From assembly GCF_020991415.1 (NCBI RefSeq), contig NZ_JAJMOY010000007.1:62001-126000 (forward strand): a stretch of DNA of 64,000 nt, read 5' to 3'. Position 1 is the stretch's first letter. Every line of letters starts with the position of its first letter. The notes beneath the pieces were generated by a model. The model was not told the origin of the DNA, made no database searches, and saw nothing but the letters and a program-made list of their open reading frames with translations. A program made the position numbers and the translations under genes. This DNA is from Flavobacterium sp. ENC (GTDB lineage: Bacteria; Bacteroidota; Bacteroidia; Flavobacteriales; Flavobacteriaceae). Shown here piece after piece: positions 18,574-26,578 of the stretch.

Positions 18574-18822
18574 TTAATTGTCCTGATCATCATCTTCAAC
18601 TGCTTTTTCCTCATCAAGGGTTCTTCTGTTCGCATCATTATCAAAATCATCATCGTGATGGTTATGATTTTCATGCGCATCATTGTGAATACCGGTTGTA
18701 TCACTTTCATGCTGGTTGATGGCCGGATCTTTTGTCTCCATAAGTTCTGAGTTTATGGAATCATCTGCTGCGTGATAAATACGTTCATCCTGATCGTAGT
18801 TATCGTAGTTTTCTCTTGACAT
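18574..18822 (-). CDS. Small acidic, Asp/His-rich disordered protein
   Basis: An 82-residue protein beginning MSRENYDNYDQDERIYHA. It is packed with Asp, Glu, Asn and His (HNDAHENHNHHDDDFDNDA) and has no hydrophobic core, so it is probably intrinsically disordered. The His/Asp cluster might bind metal, but that is only a composition argument. It is the last gene of a run of four small minus-strand genes (from 19494) and sits 78 nt after the previous one. Proteins of this sort are often induced by stress in related bacteria; family not recognised. Confidence 0.65.
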   Translation of the reverse strand: MSRENYDNYDQDERIYHAADDSINSELMETKDPAINQHESDTTGIHNDAHENHNHHDDDFDNDANRRTLDEEKAVEDDDQDN

Positions 18823-18900
18823 AATTGTATAATTTTAGTGTTTTATTATTTTCAATCGTTACTTACATAGTATGCAGTATTTTACTGTACTTTAAAAGGT

Positions 18901-19125
18901 TTACAATTTTGATAGTTTTGAAGGATCTGTTGCCTCTTCTACGGTCTTTCCTTCGGGATTATGATGTTTATTTTCTTTTTCGGTATCGTGCCATGGTCCG
19001 TCTTTTACATGTACGGTTTCTGCAGCACTTTCCCCTGAAGAATTTTGATGTGAACTGTCAGGAGCATTTCGGGTATTTTGATCTTCGAACTCCCTATGAG
19101 TTTCTTTATACTTATTGTTTTCCAT
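18901..19125 (-). CDS. Small hydrophilic disordered protein
   Basis: A 74-residue protein starting MENNKYKETHREFEDQNTRN, hydrophilic throughout (Glu, Asn, His, Lys, Ser), with no membrane segment or signal. It starts 5 nt after the YdaT-like gene, so the two are surely co-transcribed. The composition is like plant LEA or bacterial general-stress proteins, but no family motif is certain. Confidence 0.7.
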   Translation of the reverse strand: MENNKYKETHREFEDQNTRNAPDSSHQNSSGESAAETVHVKDGPWHDTEKENKHHNPEGKTVEEATDPSKLSKL

Positions 19126-19130
19126 GATTT

Positions 19131-19310
19131 TCAGTTTTTCTTGCTATGATTCTTTAAAAGTTCCCGGGCTTGTTTAAGTCCCGTGGCAATTGCAATTCCT
19201 TCTTCCACGCCGTCCTGAAGCAGCGCATTGGCTATCTCGACTGCTTTTTCCCGAAGTTCGGTCGGCTGGTTCTTATAAGATGGGGGATAGTCCCCGTTAT
19301 ACCAAGGCAT
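19131..19310 (-). CDS. YdaT-like small protein
   Basis: A 59-residue protein starting MPWYNGDYPPSYKNQ. The first in-frame ATG at 19349 would overlap the upstream gene by 33 nt. I chose the ATG at 19310 because the Bacillus general-stress protein YdaT and relatives start with the same MPW...DYP..KN pattern, and because the gene then begins 4 nt after the DUF3606 stop. The rest (ELREKAVEIANALLQDG, EGIAIATGLKQARE) keeps the YdaT-type helical pattern, an alanine-rich helix pair. Role unknown; associated with general stress in Bacillus. Confidence 0.75.
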   Translation of the reverse strand: MPWYNGDYPPSYKNQPTELREKAVEIANALLQDGVEEGIAIATGLKQARELLKNHSKKN

Positions 19311-19314
19311 ACTA

Positions 19315-19494
19315 TCAATTGTTTTCTGCCAGGTATTCCCTAACGTCATCCACTCTGGTACCTGCGGCTCTTACTGCAGTTTTTAATATTTCCTGCGGCA
19401 CATTGAACTTTTCAGACCAATACTGCACTTCATATGATTCATTGATATTAATTTGTGAATCATCGGCTTTTCCTGTTTTCAATTTATCGTCCAT
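19315..19494 (-). CDS. DUF3606 domain protein
   Basis: A 59-residue protein, too short for many gene callers: starts MDDKLKTGKADDSQINI, then NESYEVQYWSEKFNVPQEIL, KTAVRAAGTRVDDVREYL and NN. The order of a basic N-terminus, the Y-x-V/E-x-x-W-x-x-KF helix and the final A-x-x-AVG...V..YL matches the DUF3606 family, small cytoplasmic proteins common in soil bacteria and often found near stress genes. It heads the four-gene run 19494-18574, with 4 nt to the next gene. Confidence 0.75.
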   Translation of the reverse strand: MDDKLKTGKADDSQININESYEVQYWSEKFNVPQEILKTAVRAAGTRVDDVREYLAENN

Positions 19495-19955
19495 GATTTT
19501 GTATTTTAGCGTTTATATAAAGTTACCATATTTGACAGAGAGATAGTTACAATATAACAGCTCATTTTTACAGGATTGCAATAATGCTGAAATCATAAAT
19601 AAATCGTACTGATATACTTCCGTTTATATAATGACAATCATAATGCAATCGTCCAAAATCAATGCTCATAAAAATTTGTCGGGTTCTTTTTTGTTAATGT
19701 TCTTAAGCTGCCGAAAGCTTAGACTAGTACCTGGAAAGACATCCCTGGCTGTTTTTGGCACCTGATGTTCCCTATACATATTTGAGGTTTTTATTTTATT
19801 GCCACATGCTTTCGTGCTAAGTTAGCGGGGCTTTGAAGCGTTGTGTGTTTTATCTCTCCTATTGATTGTAGTTTAAAGAAGCAGATTAATCCCAGGATCC
19901 AATAAAAAAACCGTTATCAGTAACGGTTTTTTTATGAGCATCGAATCTGGTTACA
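19495..19955. other. Intergenic region between the two small-protein blocks
   Basis: AT-rich and 461 nt long. Apart from the terminator at 19909-19928 I see nothing that looks coding. Confidence 0.5.
19909..19928. terminator. Bidirectional rho-independent terminator
   Basis: AACCGTTA and TAACGGTT form an exact 8-bp stem with a 4-nt loop, flanked by A and T runs, so it works from either side. It lies 28 nt past the stop of the 19956 gene on the minus strand. Confidence 0.8.
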
Positions 19956-20495
19956 TTAAAATTTTCGCTGAGAAGGTTTATTGTGGAAGGCACCATAACC
20001 TGTTTCATCCCTGCTGCGTTCATCGTTTTTAAGCTCTTCATTGCCAAGTTCCCCAATTTCGAATTCCTTGTTCAGGGGATTATCGTGATCGGATTCATCG
20101 CTTTTTTGGGTATCAATTTCAGTTTCAAACCCCTCAGATGGATCACGGTCTCTCAGATCCTCTTCAATGTCCTGTTCGGTTATATCTTTACGGTCGCTGT
20201 CTGATTCATTGTCGAGATTCTCTGAATCATAAGGATTGCTGTTTGGATCGCTGTTTTGTGGGTCTGAATCGGAAATCTTACGATCCTGCTCACCGTGGGC
20301 TCCAGGATTTTTGTGATCGGATTCCCTGCTGATTTCTTCGGTACTCAGATCATTTCCGTAATCGGGTTCGGCATTCTCTGTAAAGGGGTGGTCTGTAGGG
20401 GAAGAAGCTTTTTGTTGTCCCTGATTGCCTGTGTTTGCGTTTTGAAAATTCTTGTCATCCTGACTGTAATTTTCCAGTGTATCTGAATTCATCAT
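19956..20495 (-). CDS. Acidic, Asp/Ser/Asn-rich disordered protein
   Basis: About 179 residues from the ATG at 20495 (MMNSDTLENYSQDDKN; the next ATG at 20492 is equally possible). A start at 20615 would add a basic, unrelated 40-residue stretch and is unlikely. The protein is almost wholly polar: repeats of Asp-Ser-Asp and Glu-rich tracts (SDSDPQNSDPNSNPYDSENL), no hydrophobic core, no signal. It is predicted disordered and strongly acidic, in the style of stress-induced or hydration proteins. The C-terminus turns less acidic (ETGYGAFHNKPSQRKF). It is transcribed alone. Confidence 0.65.
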   Translation of the reverse strand: MMNSDTLENYSQDDKNFQNANTGNQGQQKASSPTDHPFTENAEPDYGNDLSTEEISRESDHKNPGAHGEQDRKISDSDPQNSDPNSNPYDSENLDNESDSDRKDITEQDIEEDLRDRDPSEGFETEIDTQKSDESDHDNPLNKEFEIGELGNEELKNDERSRDETGYGAFHNKPSQRKF

Positions 20496-20849
20496 TTTTT
20501 TTAAATTAAATTTTACTATCGTTTTTTTAAAGGAGTGTCCTACGCAGGTTTGCCGGTATTGCCGACTTGTCTCGGCTTTTACTTTGTCCTTTGTCAAATG
20601 TAAAAAGGATAGCAATATTTTTTTTTACAGAATAATGATTTGCATTTATAAAATAGCTATCAGATAATCAGGCAGGTAGAATGAATCGGGTAGTAGGAAT
20701 TTGTTAACAGAATCTAATCGGGATGATTTGCATCGTCAATTCCAGCCGATACCTGCTGGGTGCCAAACCGCTATAGGTTTAATGTACAAAAATAGGAAGC
20801 ATCGCTTCAAAGTAGTTTTAAAGAAAGCAGGTAAAAATAAAGAGGAGTA
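20496..20849. other. Intergenic region between the acidic gene and the SDR gene
   Basis: Promoter region of the acidic gene, plus 200 nt downstream of the SDR gene. No gene supported. A plus-strand frame from 20701 overlaps the SDR 3' end and looks spurious. Confidence 0.5.
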
Positions 20850-21833
20850 CTACGATTTTTTACCCATTAACAGCAAAGCAATACCAAAACCAAATCCTGC
20901 AAACAATGCTAAGCTTAGGTTTTGCTTTGTTTTTGACGGCGGATTTCCATAAACCCGTAATGGCTCTTTAGATTTTGTCAAAACATTTCCAGCGTCATTC
21001 GGCTTATCCTGATTAAGTTTCATTTTCAGTCGTACGGCTGCAGATGCTGAATTAATTACCAGTTTTGGAAATAATCTGTACGTGTTTGTAATTGCTGCCG
21101 CTCTTAAATCGGGGAACATCTCTTTTTGGGGATGTTTTGCCAGAGCTACTATTTTAGCAGCAGTATCACGCGGATCAGAAGCAATGAAGGGAATTGTCAT
21201 GTCAAATCCAGAGTACTTGGCAGAATGCAAATTACCAGTAGAATTTTGCAACTGAGGAAATATATTACAGATATGAATATGCGTGTGATTGGATATTTCA
21301 CCCTGCAGGCATTCCATCATACCTCTAATTCCAAACTTGGAAGCAGAGTAAACGGCGCTGTATGGTGCAGGCATAAATCCTCCGATAGATATATTATTAA
21401 TTAAAATGCCTTCGCCTTGTTCTTTAAAAATTTTGATGGCATTATAAGCCCCGTGCATGTATCCAAACAAATTGGTTTTGATTACCTGTTGGTGAATTTC
21501 CATCGGAATTTCTTCAAATTTTCCGCTTGCCATCACCCCGGCATTATTGACCCAAATATCAATTTTTCCAAACCAGGAAAGTGCTTCGGTAGCGACTTTA
21601 TCGACATCTTCAGCGATGGACATATCGGCACTTACGCCAAGAGCCAAAACATTCAAACCGTGGCAATATTCTACAACTTCATTAATGCCCTTTTGACCTC
21701 TGGCTACTACCACCATATTGCATCCCTGACTTGCGAAAGCTTCGGCTGCTGCCCGGCCAACACCACTGCTTGCGCCGGTGATAACAACATTCTTTCCTTT
21801 AAGGCTATTTTTTAGCATATTACTATTTTCCAT
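20850..21833 (-). CDS. Short-chain dehydrogenase/reductase with C-terminal membrane anchor
   Basis: A 327-residue protein. Residues 12-260 form a classical SDR domain: nucleotide motif TGASSGVG (19-26), NNAG (96-99), catalytic Ser149 in NISIGG and YSASK with Tyr162 and Lys166. The SDR core is usually about 250 residues; here it is followed by a linker and a hydrophobic stretch, LALFAGFGFGIALLLMG (about 307-323), which should anchor it to the membrane. Substrate unknown; NAD(P)-dependent oxidoreductase is secure. It is alone on the minus strand, about 200 nt downstream of the surface module. Confidence 0.85.
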   Translation of the reverse strand: MENSNMLKNSLKGKNVVITGASSGVGRAAAEAFASQGCNMVVVARGQKGINEVVEYCHGLNVLALGVSADMSIAEDVDKVATEALSWFGKIDIWVNNAGVMASGKFEEIPMEIHQQVIKTNLFGYMHGAYNAIKIFKEQGEGILINNISIGGFMPAPYSAVYSASKFGIRGMMECLQGEISNHTHIHICNIFPQLQNSTGNLHSAKYSGFDMTIPFIASDPRDTAAKIVALAKHPQKEMFPDLRAAAITNTYRLFPKLVINSASAAVRLKMKLNQDKPNDAGNVLTKSKEPLRVYGNPPSKTKQNLSLALFAGFGFGIALLLMGKKS

Positions 21834-21935
21834 TTTCTTATAATTATAAAATTAATTTAAGTTACTAAAAATAATTTTTGATGCACGGCCGTTTAAGAAA
21901 ATTTTAATATTAAATACCTTTAGATCAGCACAATA

Positions 21936-21967
21936 AAAAGGCTCCGGTTTTTTCCCCGGAGCCTTTT
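21936..21967. terminator. Strong hairpin terminator at the end of the first surface module
   Basis: AAAAGGCTCCGG pairs exactly with CCGGAGCCTTTT around an 8-nt loop. It lies about 70 nt past the stop at 22038 on the minus strand and about 100 nt upstream of the SDR start, so it separates the two units. Confidence 0.85.
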
Positions 21968-22037
21968 GAGTACACTATCTTAAAGAATGTACTGCTGTTT
22001 AAATGCTATTTATCAGAATTCGCCTTCTACAAACCCC

Positions 22038-23534
22038 TTATTTTATAATAATTGTCATATTCGAAACCAGAACATCGGCTCCGTCATTGCCGCTGTAACG
22101 CTGCAGGTAAAAATCGATATAATCACCGGTGTTTAATTCGATAGAAGCATTGATGGGAAGGGTGATAATATCATTTGCGGCATTTCCCCTGCCATAAAAT
22201 TTAAATTGCGGCACTGCCACGCCGTTTTTGTACAAATGTACAATATACGTTCCTGCAGAGGGTACCTGAAAATTGATCGCCCCGGATACCTGAAAAATCC
22301 TTTTCTTTTTACCCACGTATTTTAACCTGTTGTACGTGGCATCTGTTGAAAATCGGAATAAATTGCTTGAGACCGTAGGAATCGAGGCCGAATAGATTCT
22401 TAAATTCGTGCTCGGAGTCGCGGCGCTTAAATTAAGCGGTATGGCACCTCCGGTTTCGGCATCCATAGAGAAATCTCCTGTTGCATTGTTATCGGCTTCA
22501 TTGGGAATCCCGGCTGCCCTGACGCTCCAGGCATTACTAAAATTATAGCCCGTGTAGGTAGCTGCGGCTGCATAAGGTTTTACATAATTGGCAGGGGTGG
22601 CACCGGTAAAAACAACCGATTCTAAAACAGCATCACCCGTTATAGTCAGGCCAGCTGTAGAAACATCGATACCATAGGCTCCCGGACCCACATTAGAGAA
22701 ACCTCCCTGTTTTTCTATTAGGGTAAAGGTTCCCGTAAATTTTTCGTAAGTACCACCATTGTTGACAAACCAGGCCTGATTGCTTAATAACAACTGTCCG
22801 ATATTGTTGTAAGTAATCCCGGTTGTATTTCCTGAAAAATTGACAATACTCAGGAAAACCAACCCGTAACCGGATATGGTTCCGATACTGGACGCATTGG
22901 CAATGATAGTATCGCGCATTAAAAATGTTGCTGTTGATGCTGCAGCATTTAAATTAAATACAGTGGCACCCGGCGCCAAAATGGTTACACTCCTGATACT
23001 GCCGCCGGCGGTCCCGTCGAACAGCACTCCGGATGTTTTATAAATAATATCTTCGTTGGCATCCAAACCCTCTATGTAGGCATTATTGAGCTCGATAGGA
23101 AAATTGAAAGTCACCATCCCATTTATTTCATACAGCGTATTGGCGGTGAGTACGTATTTGGCCCCGCCACCGGCAGCAAGCTCTGTTGCCAGCACAACGG
23201 CTAAATTATCAGTTGATTTTATACGCTTAAAATTGGCTCTTCCATTGGTAGTGCTGCTCATCGCTGCCCAGGCAGAGGCACTATAGTAATAAAAGGATTT
23301 TAAATCGGTATCATACACAAGAAGTCCCTCAGCGGGTGTGGCGATAGCGGTGCGCTGGGCAGTGGTCATACGTGGCGCCAGCATGCCTTGTGTTGTAGAA
23401 GTTATATCTAAAACGGAACTTGCATTGGGTGTAACCGTACCGATACCAATTTGTGCGTTCCCAGAAATCGTCAGGAAAAGGAAAAAGAGCAGCAGCAGGT
23501 TTTTAGTATTTTGCGGAGTAAAGTTCGTTACCAT
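22038..23534 (-). CDS. Exported surface protein, first copy of a duplicated module
   Basis: A 498-residue protein with a signal peptide (LLLLFFLFLTISGNAQ) and the flavobacterial surface motif IGIGTVTPNASSVLDI, then the segment LAPRMTTAQRTAIATPAEGL seen in many surface and tail-fibre-like proteins. A long beta-rich Gly/Asn region follows, which may form a right-handed beta-helix. The last 130 residues form a beta sandwich of the C1q/TNF kind (KKKRIFQVSGAINFQVP, TGDYIDFYLQRYSG). No T9SS sorting domain is clear at the end, which stops at SNMTIIIK. It is the third gene of a module with the 23603 and 25460 genes and is a close paralogue of the gene at 55174. Adhesion or surface-fibre function is inferred. 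Confidence 0.85.
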   Translation of the reverse strand: MVTNFTPQNTKNLLLLFFLFLTISGNAQIGIGTVTPNASSVLDITSTTQGMLAPRMTTAQRTAIATPAEGLLVYDTDLKSFYYYSASAWAAMSSTTNGRANFKRIKSTDNLAVVLATELAAGGGAKYVLTANTLYEINGMVTFNFPIELNNAYIEGLDANEDIIYKTSGVLFDGTAGGSIRSVTILAPGATVFNLNAAASTATFLMRDTIIANASSIGTISGYGLVFLSIVNFSGNTTGITYNNIGQLLLSNQAWFVNNGGTYEKFTGTFTLIEKQGGFSNVGPGAYGIDVSTAGLTITGDAVLESVVFTGATPANYVKPYAAAATYTGYNFSNAWSVRAAGIPNEADNNATGDFSMDAETGGAIPLNLSAATPSTNLRIYSASIPTVSSNLFRFSTDATYNRLKYVGKKKRIFQVSGAINFQVPSAGTYIVHLYKNGVAVPQFKFYGRGNAANDIITLPINASIELNTGDYIDFYLQRYSGNDGADVLVSNMTIIIK

Positions 23535-23602
23535 AGTGTTGAGTATTAATTAATGTGAATATTTTGAAAGTGACCCTGTTCTGTTGGCACAGCGATTCAG
23601 GG

Positions 23603-25417
23603 TTATTTTCCGGAATTGGAGATGATTACTTTTTGGGAAACAGCGGCATTATCAACTGTTCTGAAGGTGGCGATGTACACGCCGGAACTCAGTCCGGAAG
23701 TTGAAAAACCGTACTCTTGTTCGGCTTCTAAATGATCTTTAGAAAGCACTGCCCTTCCGGCCATATCATAAAGCACAAATGATTTTATCGGGCTGTTATC
23801 CTGATTTATCGCTTTTAAAACCTGGTTGGTATTGTCCTGGATAATTACAAAATTAGTTTTGATCTGCTCAGTTGTTCCAAGGGTTCCGTTGGTAAAACTG
23901 ATTTTAAAACGCTCTGTATAGGTTCCGGGTGCAACGGTAACTTCGTAGCTGTCCTTACTAATATCATGATACGAGTTATCGGAGGAATCGTAGAGATAGA
24001 TGACCTGCTCATAATAAAAATCAACCATTTCTGAGATATAAAACTTAAAGGTGGTAGCTGCGGTGGCTTTTACCGACAGCGGAATTTTTTTTGATAAATC
24101 GAAAGGAACGCCCTCAATCACATAATTTCCGTTTTCAACCCAGAAAGAAATATCACTCGGAAGGTCTTCATCCATATTTTTGGCATCTATTCCTTTGTCC
24201 ACCCCTTCGGTTGCTTCTGAAACGAAGGCCAGGGCCAGCTGTCTGGTATATTCGGCGTTGATGATGGTATTCAGCTTAAAATAAGGAATGGGTGACGGTG
24301 GTACCGGCGGCAGGTCTTTATCAGTTCCCGCTGTTTTGGTACTTACATTTCTGGCCGGTTTTTCGAATTGTGAGGTGCTGTTGTCCTCTTTGTAAAAAAT
24401 GCGGTGGGCATTTTTGAAAGATACGGTTCCGTTGGCAGCACCGTTGATCAGAAACCCCTGACCGATGGGAAGGTATTTTCTGGCTATGGCGGGACTTGTT
24501 CCTGTTGGAGGATTATTATTTACGGTTCCGTTGCTGTTGTACGATCGAAATGTGGCAGCGGTATAGATACCGTTGGATTCGATACTAACCGGTGCGTAGG
24601 CGGCATAACCGCCTCTGTAAGCGGACAGAAAATGAGAGTTTACATTTTTGTCCTGCTGCCAGAAATAGGCAACACCGGTTGCGGCAGTATTGGCGGGATC
24701 TAAAAGAAAAGCATTGAGGTGCAATGCAGACGGATAGGGGTTCCCTGTTAGCGTGGCCGCGTTATTGGCACCAACCGCAACTGTAATAGTGCCATCGTTT
24801 GGTTTTCCCCTGAAATCATAGCGCTGCAGGCCTGTGCCCGGGTTATTTACAATTCCTGTGCCCTCAGGATCTGTGGTATCAGAGCCGCTGGTTCCTTTCA
24901 TTGTAAATCCTTCTCCCGGTGCAAGTGCAGTGGTACTTCCCACTTGTATCCACTGCGAATAATTATTGGCGTTGGTCAGTTTATAAATCCAGTGTGAGGC
25001 GATGGTTAGCGGATTGGCTGATCCGTTGTAACTGCCGGCAGGCAAGAGGACAGCAGCAGCCGATGCCGTTGCCGTCAGCGGCTGATACAGCTGTGTAATT
25101 CCAAAATTGTTATTGACCGCAGAGGCGGCCGTATTTCCTACCGGAGAACACCAGTAATTGTAATCGAAATTATCGGAAGTGCCCTCCTGGTAAACGGATA
25201 CGTTTCCGGTTCCGGTATTGGCCGAAAGCCCTGTTGTACCCTGCAGCAATTGAGAATTGTTTCGTAAATACAGATTGGAATTGGCTGCTAAATTTATATT
25301 CTGACCTACATACAATACCTGATTTTTTACATAGACCGGTGTGTTGGCCCCAATGGATATCTGGGAAAAGGTCTGGTAAGAAATAAAAACAGCTACTAAG
25401 AGTAAAGTTTTTTTCAT
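23603..25417 (-). CDS. Large T9SS-targeted surface protein, first copy
   Basis: A 604-residue protein. A signal peptide (LLLVAVFISYQTFSQ) is followed by a repeat-poor beta region with many NYWCSPVG- and GEGFTMKG-type motifs seen in flavobacterial surface proteins. The middle is acidic and proline-rich (LPPVPPSPIPYFKL). The final 90 residues are a T9SS type A sorting domain: KSFVLYDMAGRAVLSKDHL, SGLSSGVYIATF and KVIISNSGK. The protein should be exported and attached to the outer surface. It sits between the small 25460 gene and the 22038 gene in a tight unit. Its paralogue is at 56755; the two share long blocks with the same spacing, so they arose by duplication of the whole locus. Confidence 0.9.
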   Translation of the reverse strand: MKKTLLLVAVFISYQTFSQISIGANTPVYVKNQVLYVGQNINLAANSNLYLRNNSQLLQGTTGLSANTGTGNVSVYQEGTSDNFDYNYWCSPVGNTAASAVNNNFGITQLYQPLTATASAAAVLLPAGSYNGSANPLTIASHWIYKLTNANNYSQWIQVGSTTALAPGEGFTMKGTSGSDTTDPEGTGIVNNPGTGLQRYDFRGKPNDGTITVAVGANNAATLTGNPYPSALHLNAFLLDPANTAATGVAYFWQQDKNVNSHFLSAYRGGYAAYAPVSIESNGIYTAATFRSYNSNGTVNNNPPTGTSPAIARKYLPIGQGFLINGAANGTVSFKNAHRIFYKEDNSTSQFEKPARNVSTKTAGTDKDLPPVPPSPIPYFKLNTIINAEYTRQLALAFVSEATEGVDKGIDAKNMDEDLPSDISFWVENGNYVIEGVPFDLSKKIPLSVKATAATTFKFYISEMVDFYYEQVIYLYDSSDNSYHDISKDSYEVTVAPGTYTERFKISFTNGTLGTTEQIKTNFVIIQDNTNQVLKAINQDNSPIKSFVLYDMAGRAVLSKDHLEAEQEYGFSTSGLSSGVYIATFRTVDNAAVSQKVIISNSGK

Positions 25418-25459
25418 ATTGCTTTTGGTTTAATGATGATGATAAAATGTATTTTGAAT

Positions 25460-25645
25460 TTAAAGTGAGCTTCTCTTTCTTTTCATAACAATATAGCCTC
25501 CCCATGCAACAGCTGCTGTGACTAGTATAAATAGCATGGAGTCAACAGGTACTGCGGGTGGATCCGGTAAACCGGGTGGCGGGGGATTGGTGGAAAAGGC
25601 CAGTACAGGGATAAAAAAAAGTAAAAAGGCGGCGAATTTTTTCAT
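25460..25645 (-). CDS. Small protein with signal peptide, PVDSM motif and C-terminal membrane segment
   Basis: A 61-residue protein from the ATG at 25645 (MKKFAAFLLFFIPVLAFS). A start at 25660 would add five residues before the signal peptide. After cleavage the mature part is only PPPPGLPDPPAVPVDSM, a hydrophobic helix (LFILVTAAVAWGGYIV) and the basic tail MKRKRSSL. The motif, helix and basic tail resemble the C-terminal sorting signals processed by exosortase-type enzymes in Bacteroidota (I recall these as PID-CTERM; I did not verify this). No exosortase gene is in the window. It heads the surface module 25645-22038 and has a paralogue at 58640. Confidence 0.7.
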   Translation of the reverse strand: MKKFAAFLLFFIPVLAFSTNPPPPGLPDPPAVPVDSMLFILVTAAVAWGGYIVMKRKRSSL

Positions 25646-26173
25646 TATTTGGGAGAGCATAGTATTTAAGTAATAAAGAATTCATAAAAATGATAAGGGA
25701 TTGCTGCTTTAACAGTAAGGCAAATTAAACGGAATGTCTCCTGAATTAAAAGGCAGAAGTAATAAGTGTGTTTTATACCGCATAACTGTTTTTTGAAAGG
25801 CGGCACATTCGCAGGAAAACCAAATGACTTTAGGGGTACGTCTAGTGCAGCTGTGTGCCGCTAAAAGAATTGACATTCTAAACCCTAACAGGATATGACG
25901 AGTATAAAGGAAGAATAAGTGTACAGCGTACTAGCGAACTTCAGCAAAAAAGAAGACGGAATTTCCGGAAGTAAGCGTATCGGAACAGCAGCCGGGGAGT
26001 TTGTTGCTGCGCCGGAGACTAAGAGGATAAATTGAAGTAGTACAGGAGGAGCGATGACGATGCAGCTCTTCTTAGCAAAATGGACTTTACCGGCTTACGG
26101 AATGGCATAAAAATTCCGGTAATTTATATTGAATTATAATTACCACGATTTAATTTTAAAATAACAGGGATTC
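25646..26173. other. Intergenic region upstream of the first surface module
   Basis: 528 nt. Carries the module promoter somewhere (no clear TAnnTTTG seen) and a short region at 25919-26139 that looks like decayed coding DNA. Nothing else. Confidence 0.5.
25919..26139 (+). pseudogene. Possible decayed receiver-like fragment
   Basis: Two short frames overlap here: 25919-26035, and 26041-26139 in another phase. The second reads SDDDAALLSKMDFTGLRNGI and ends KIPVIYIEL, which recalls the middle of a response-regulator receiver domain (the usual IPVIYI strand after an acidic helix). No start or complete domain exists. It lies head-on to the intact receiver gene at 26174. Chance similarity cannot be excluded. 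Confidence 0.25.
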
Positions 26174-26578
26174 TCAGGAAATCCGGTCCAGAAATTCTTT
26201 GGTAATGGGTTTGACGTGAAAGGAAACGACGTTACTATTACTGTTGGATCGCGAAATGTCCTGATTGTCTATTGTAGATGATATCACATAGGCTTTGCAA
26301 TACTTTTTTAAGACGGGGGACAGCTTATCATACACCTCCAGAAATTCAAATCCCGACATTAAAGGCATATAGATATCTACAAAAAGGACCTGGGGCAACT
26401 CCGCAATATTGTCCTGATTGTCCTGCAGGTATTTGATGGCCTCTTCCGGGGAAGTATAGAGTAATACTTTTTTTCCAAAATTATTCTGAGTGATCATACG
26501 GGATGCAATATAAAGATCGATGATGTTATCATCAATAATCATTACGGTCTCAAATTTCGGTACTAAGGCTTCAATCAT
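26174..26578 (-). CDS. Single-domain response regulator (receiver only)
   Basis: A 134-residue receiver domain: acidic pair DD at 16-17, phospho-acceptor D68 in LFVDIYMP, switch Ser in VISST, Lys in VKPIT. There is no output domain, so it probably passes phosphate on or binds a partner protein. Its ATG overlaps the stop of the kinase gene by 4 nt (ATGA), so the pair is translationally coupled and the kinase is its likely donor. Confidence 0.9.
   Translation of the reverse strand: MIEALVPKFETVMIIDDNIIDLYIASRMITQNNFGKKVLLYTSPEEAIKYLQDNQDNIAELPQVLFVDIYMPLMSGFEFLEVYDKLSPVLKKYCKAYVISSTIDNQDISRSNSNSNVVSFHVKPITKEFLDRIS

Noticed and set aside
19311..19349. N-terminal extension of the YdaT-like gene
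   Set aside because: It overlaps the DUF3606 gene; the MPW start at 19310 fits the family.
20701..20952. Plus-strand frame of 83 codons
   Set aside because: It overlaps the end of the SDR gene by about 100 nt, has no promoter and looks non-coding in composition.
21936..21967. Hairpin considered as a riboswitch
   Set aside because: It is a simple perfect stem with A/T flanks at the end of a gene, so a terminator explains it.
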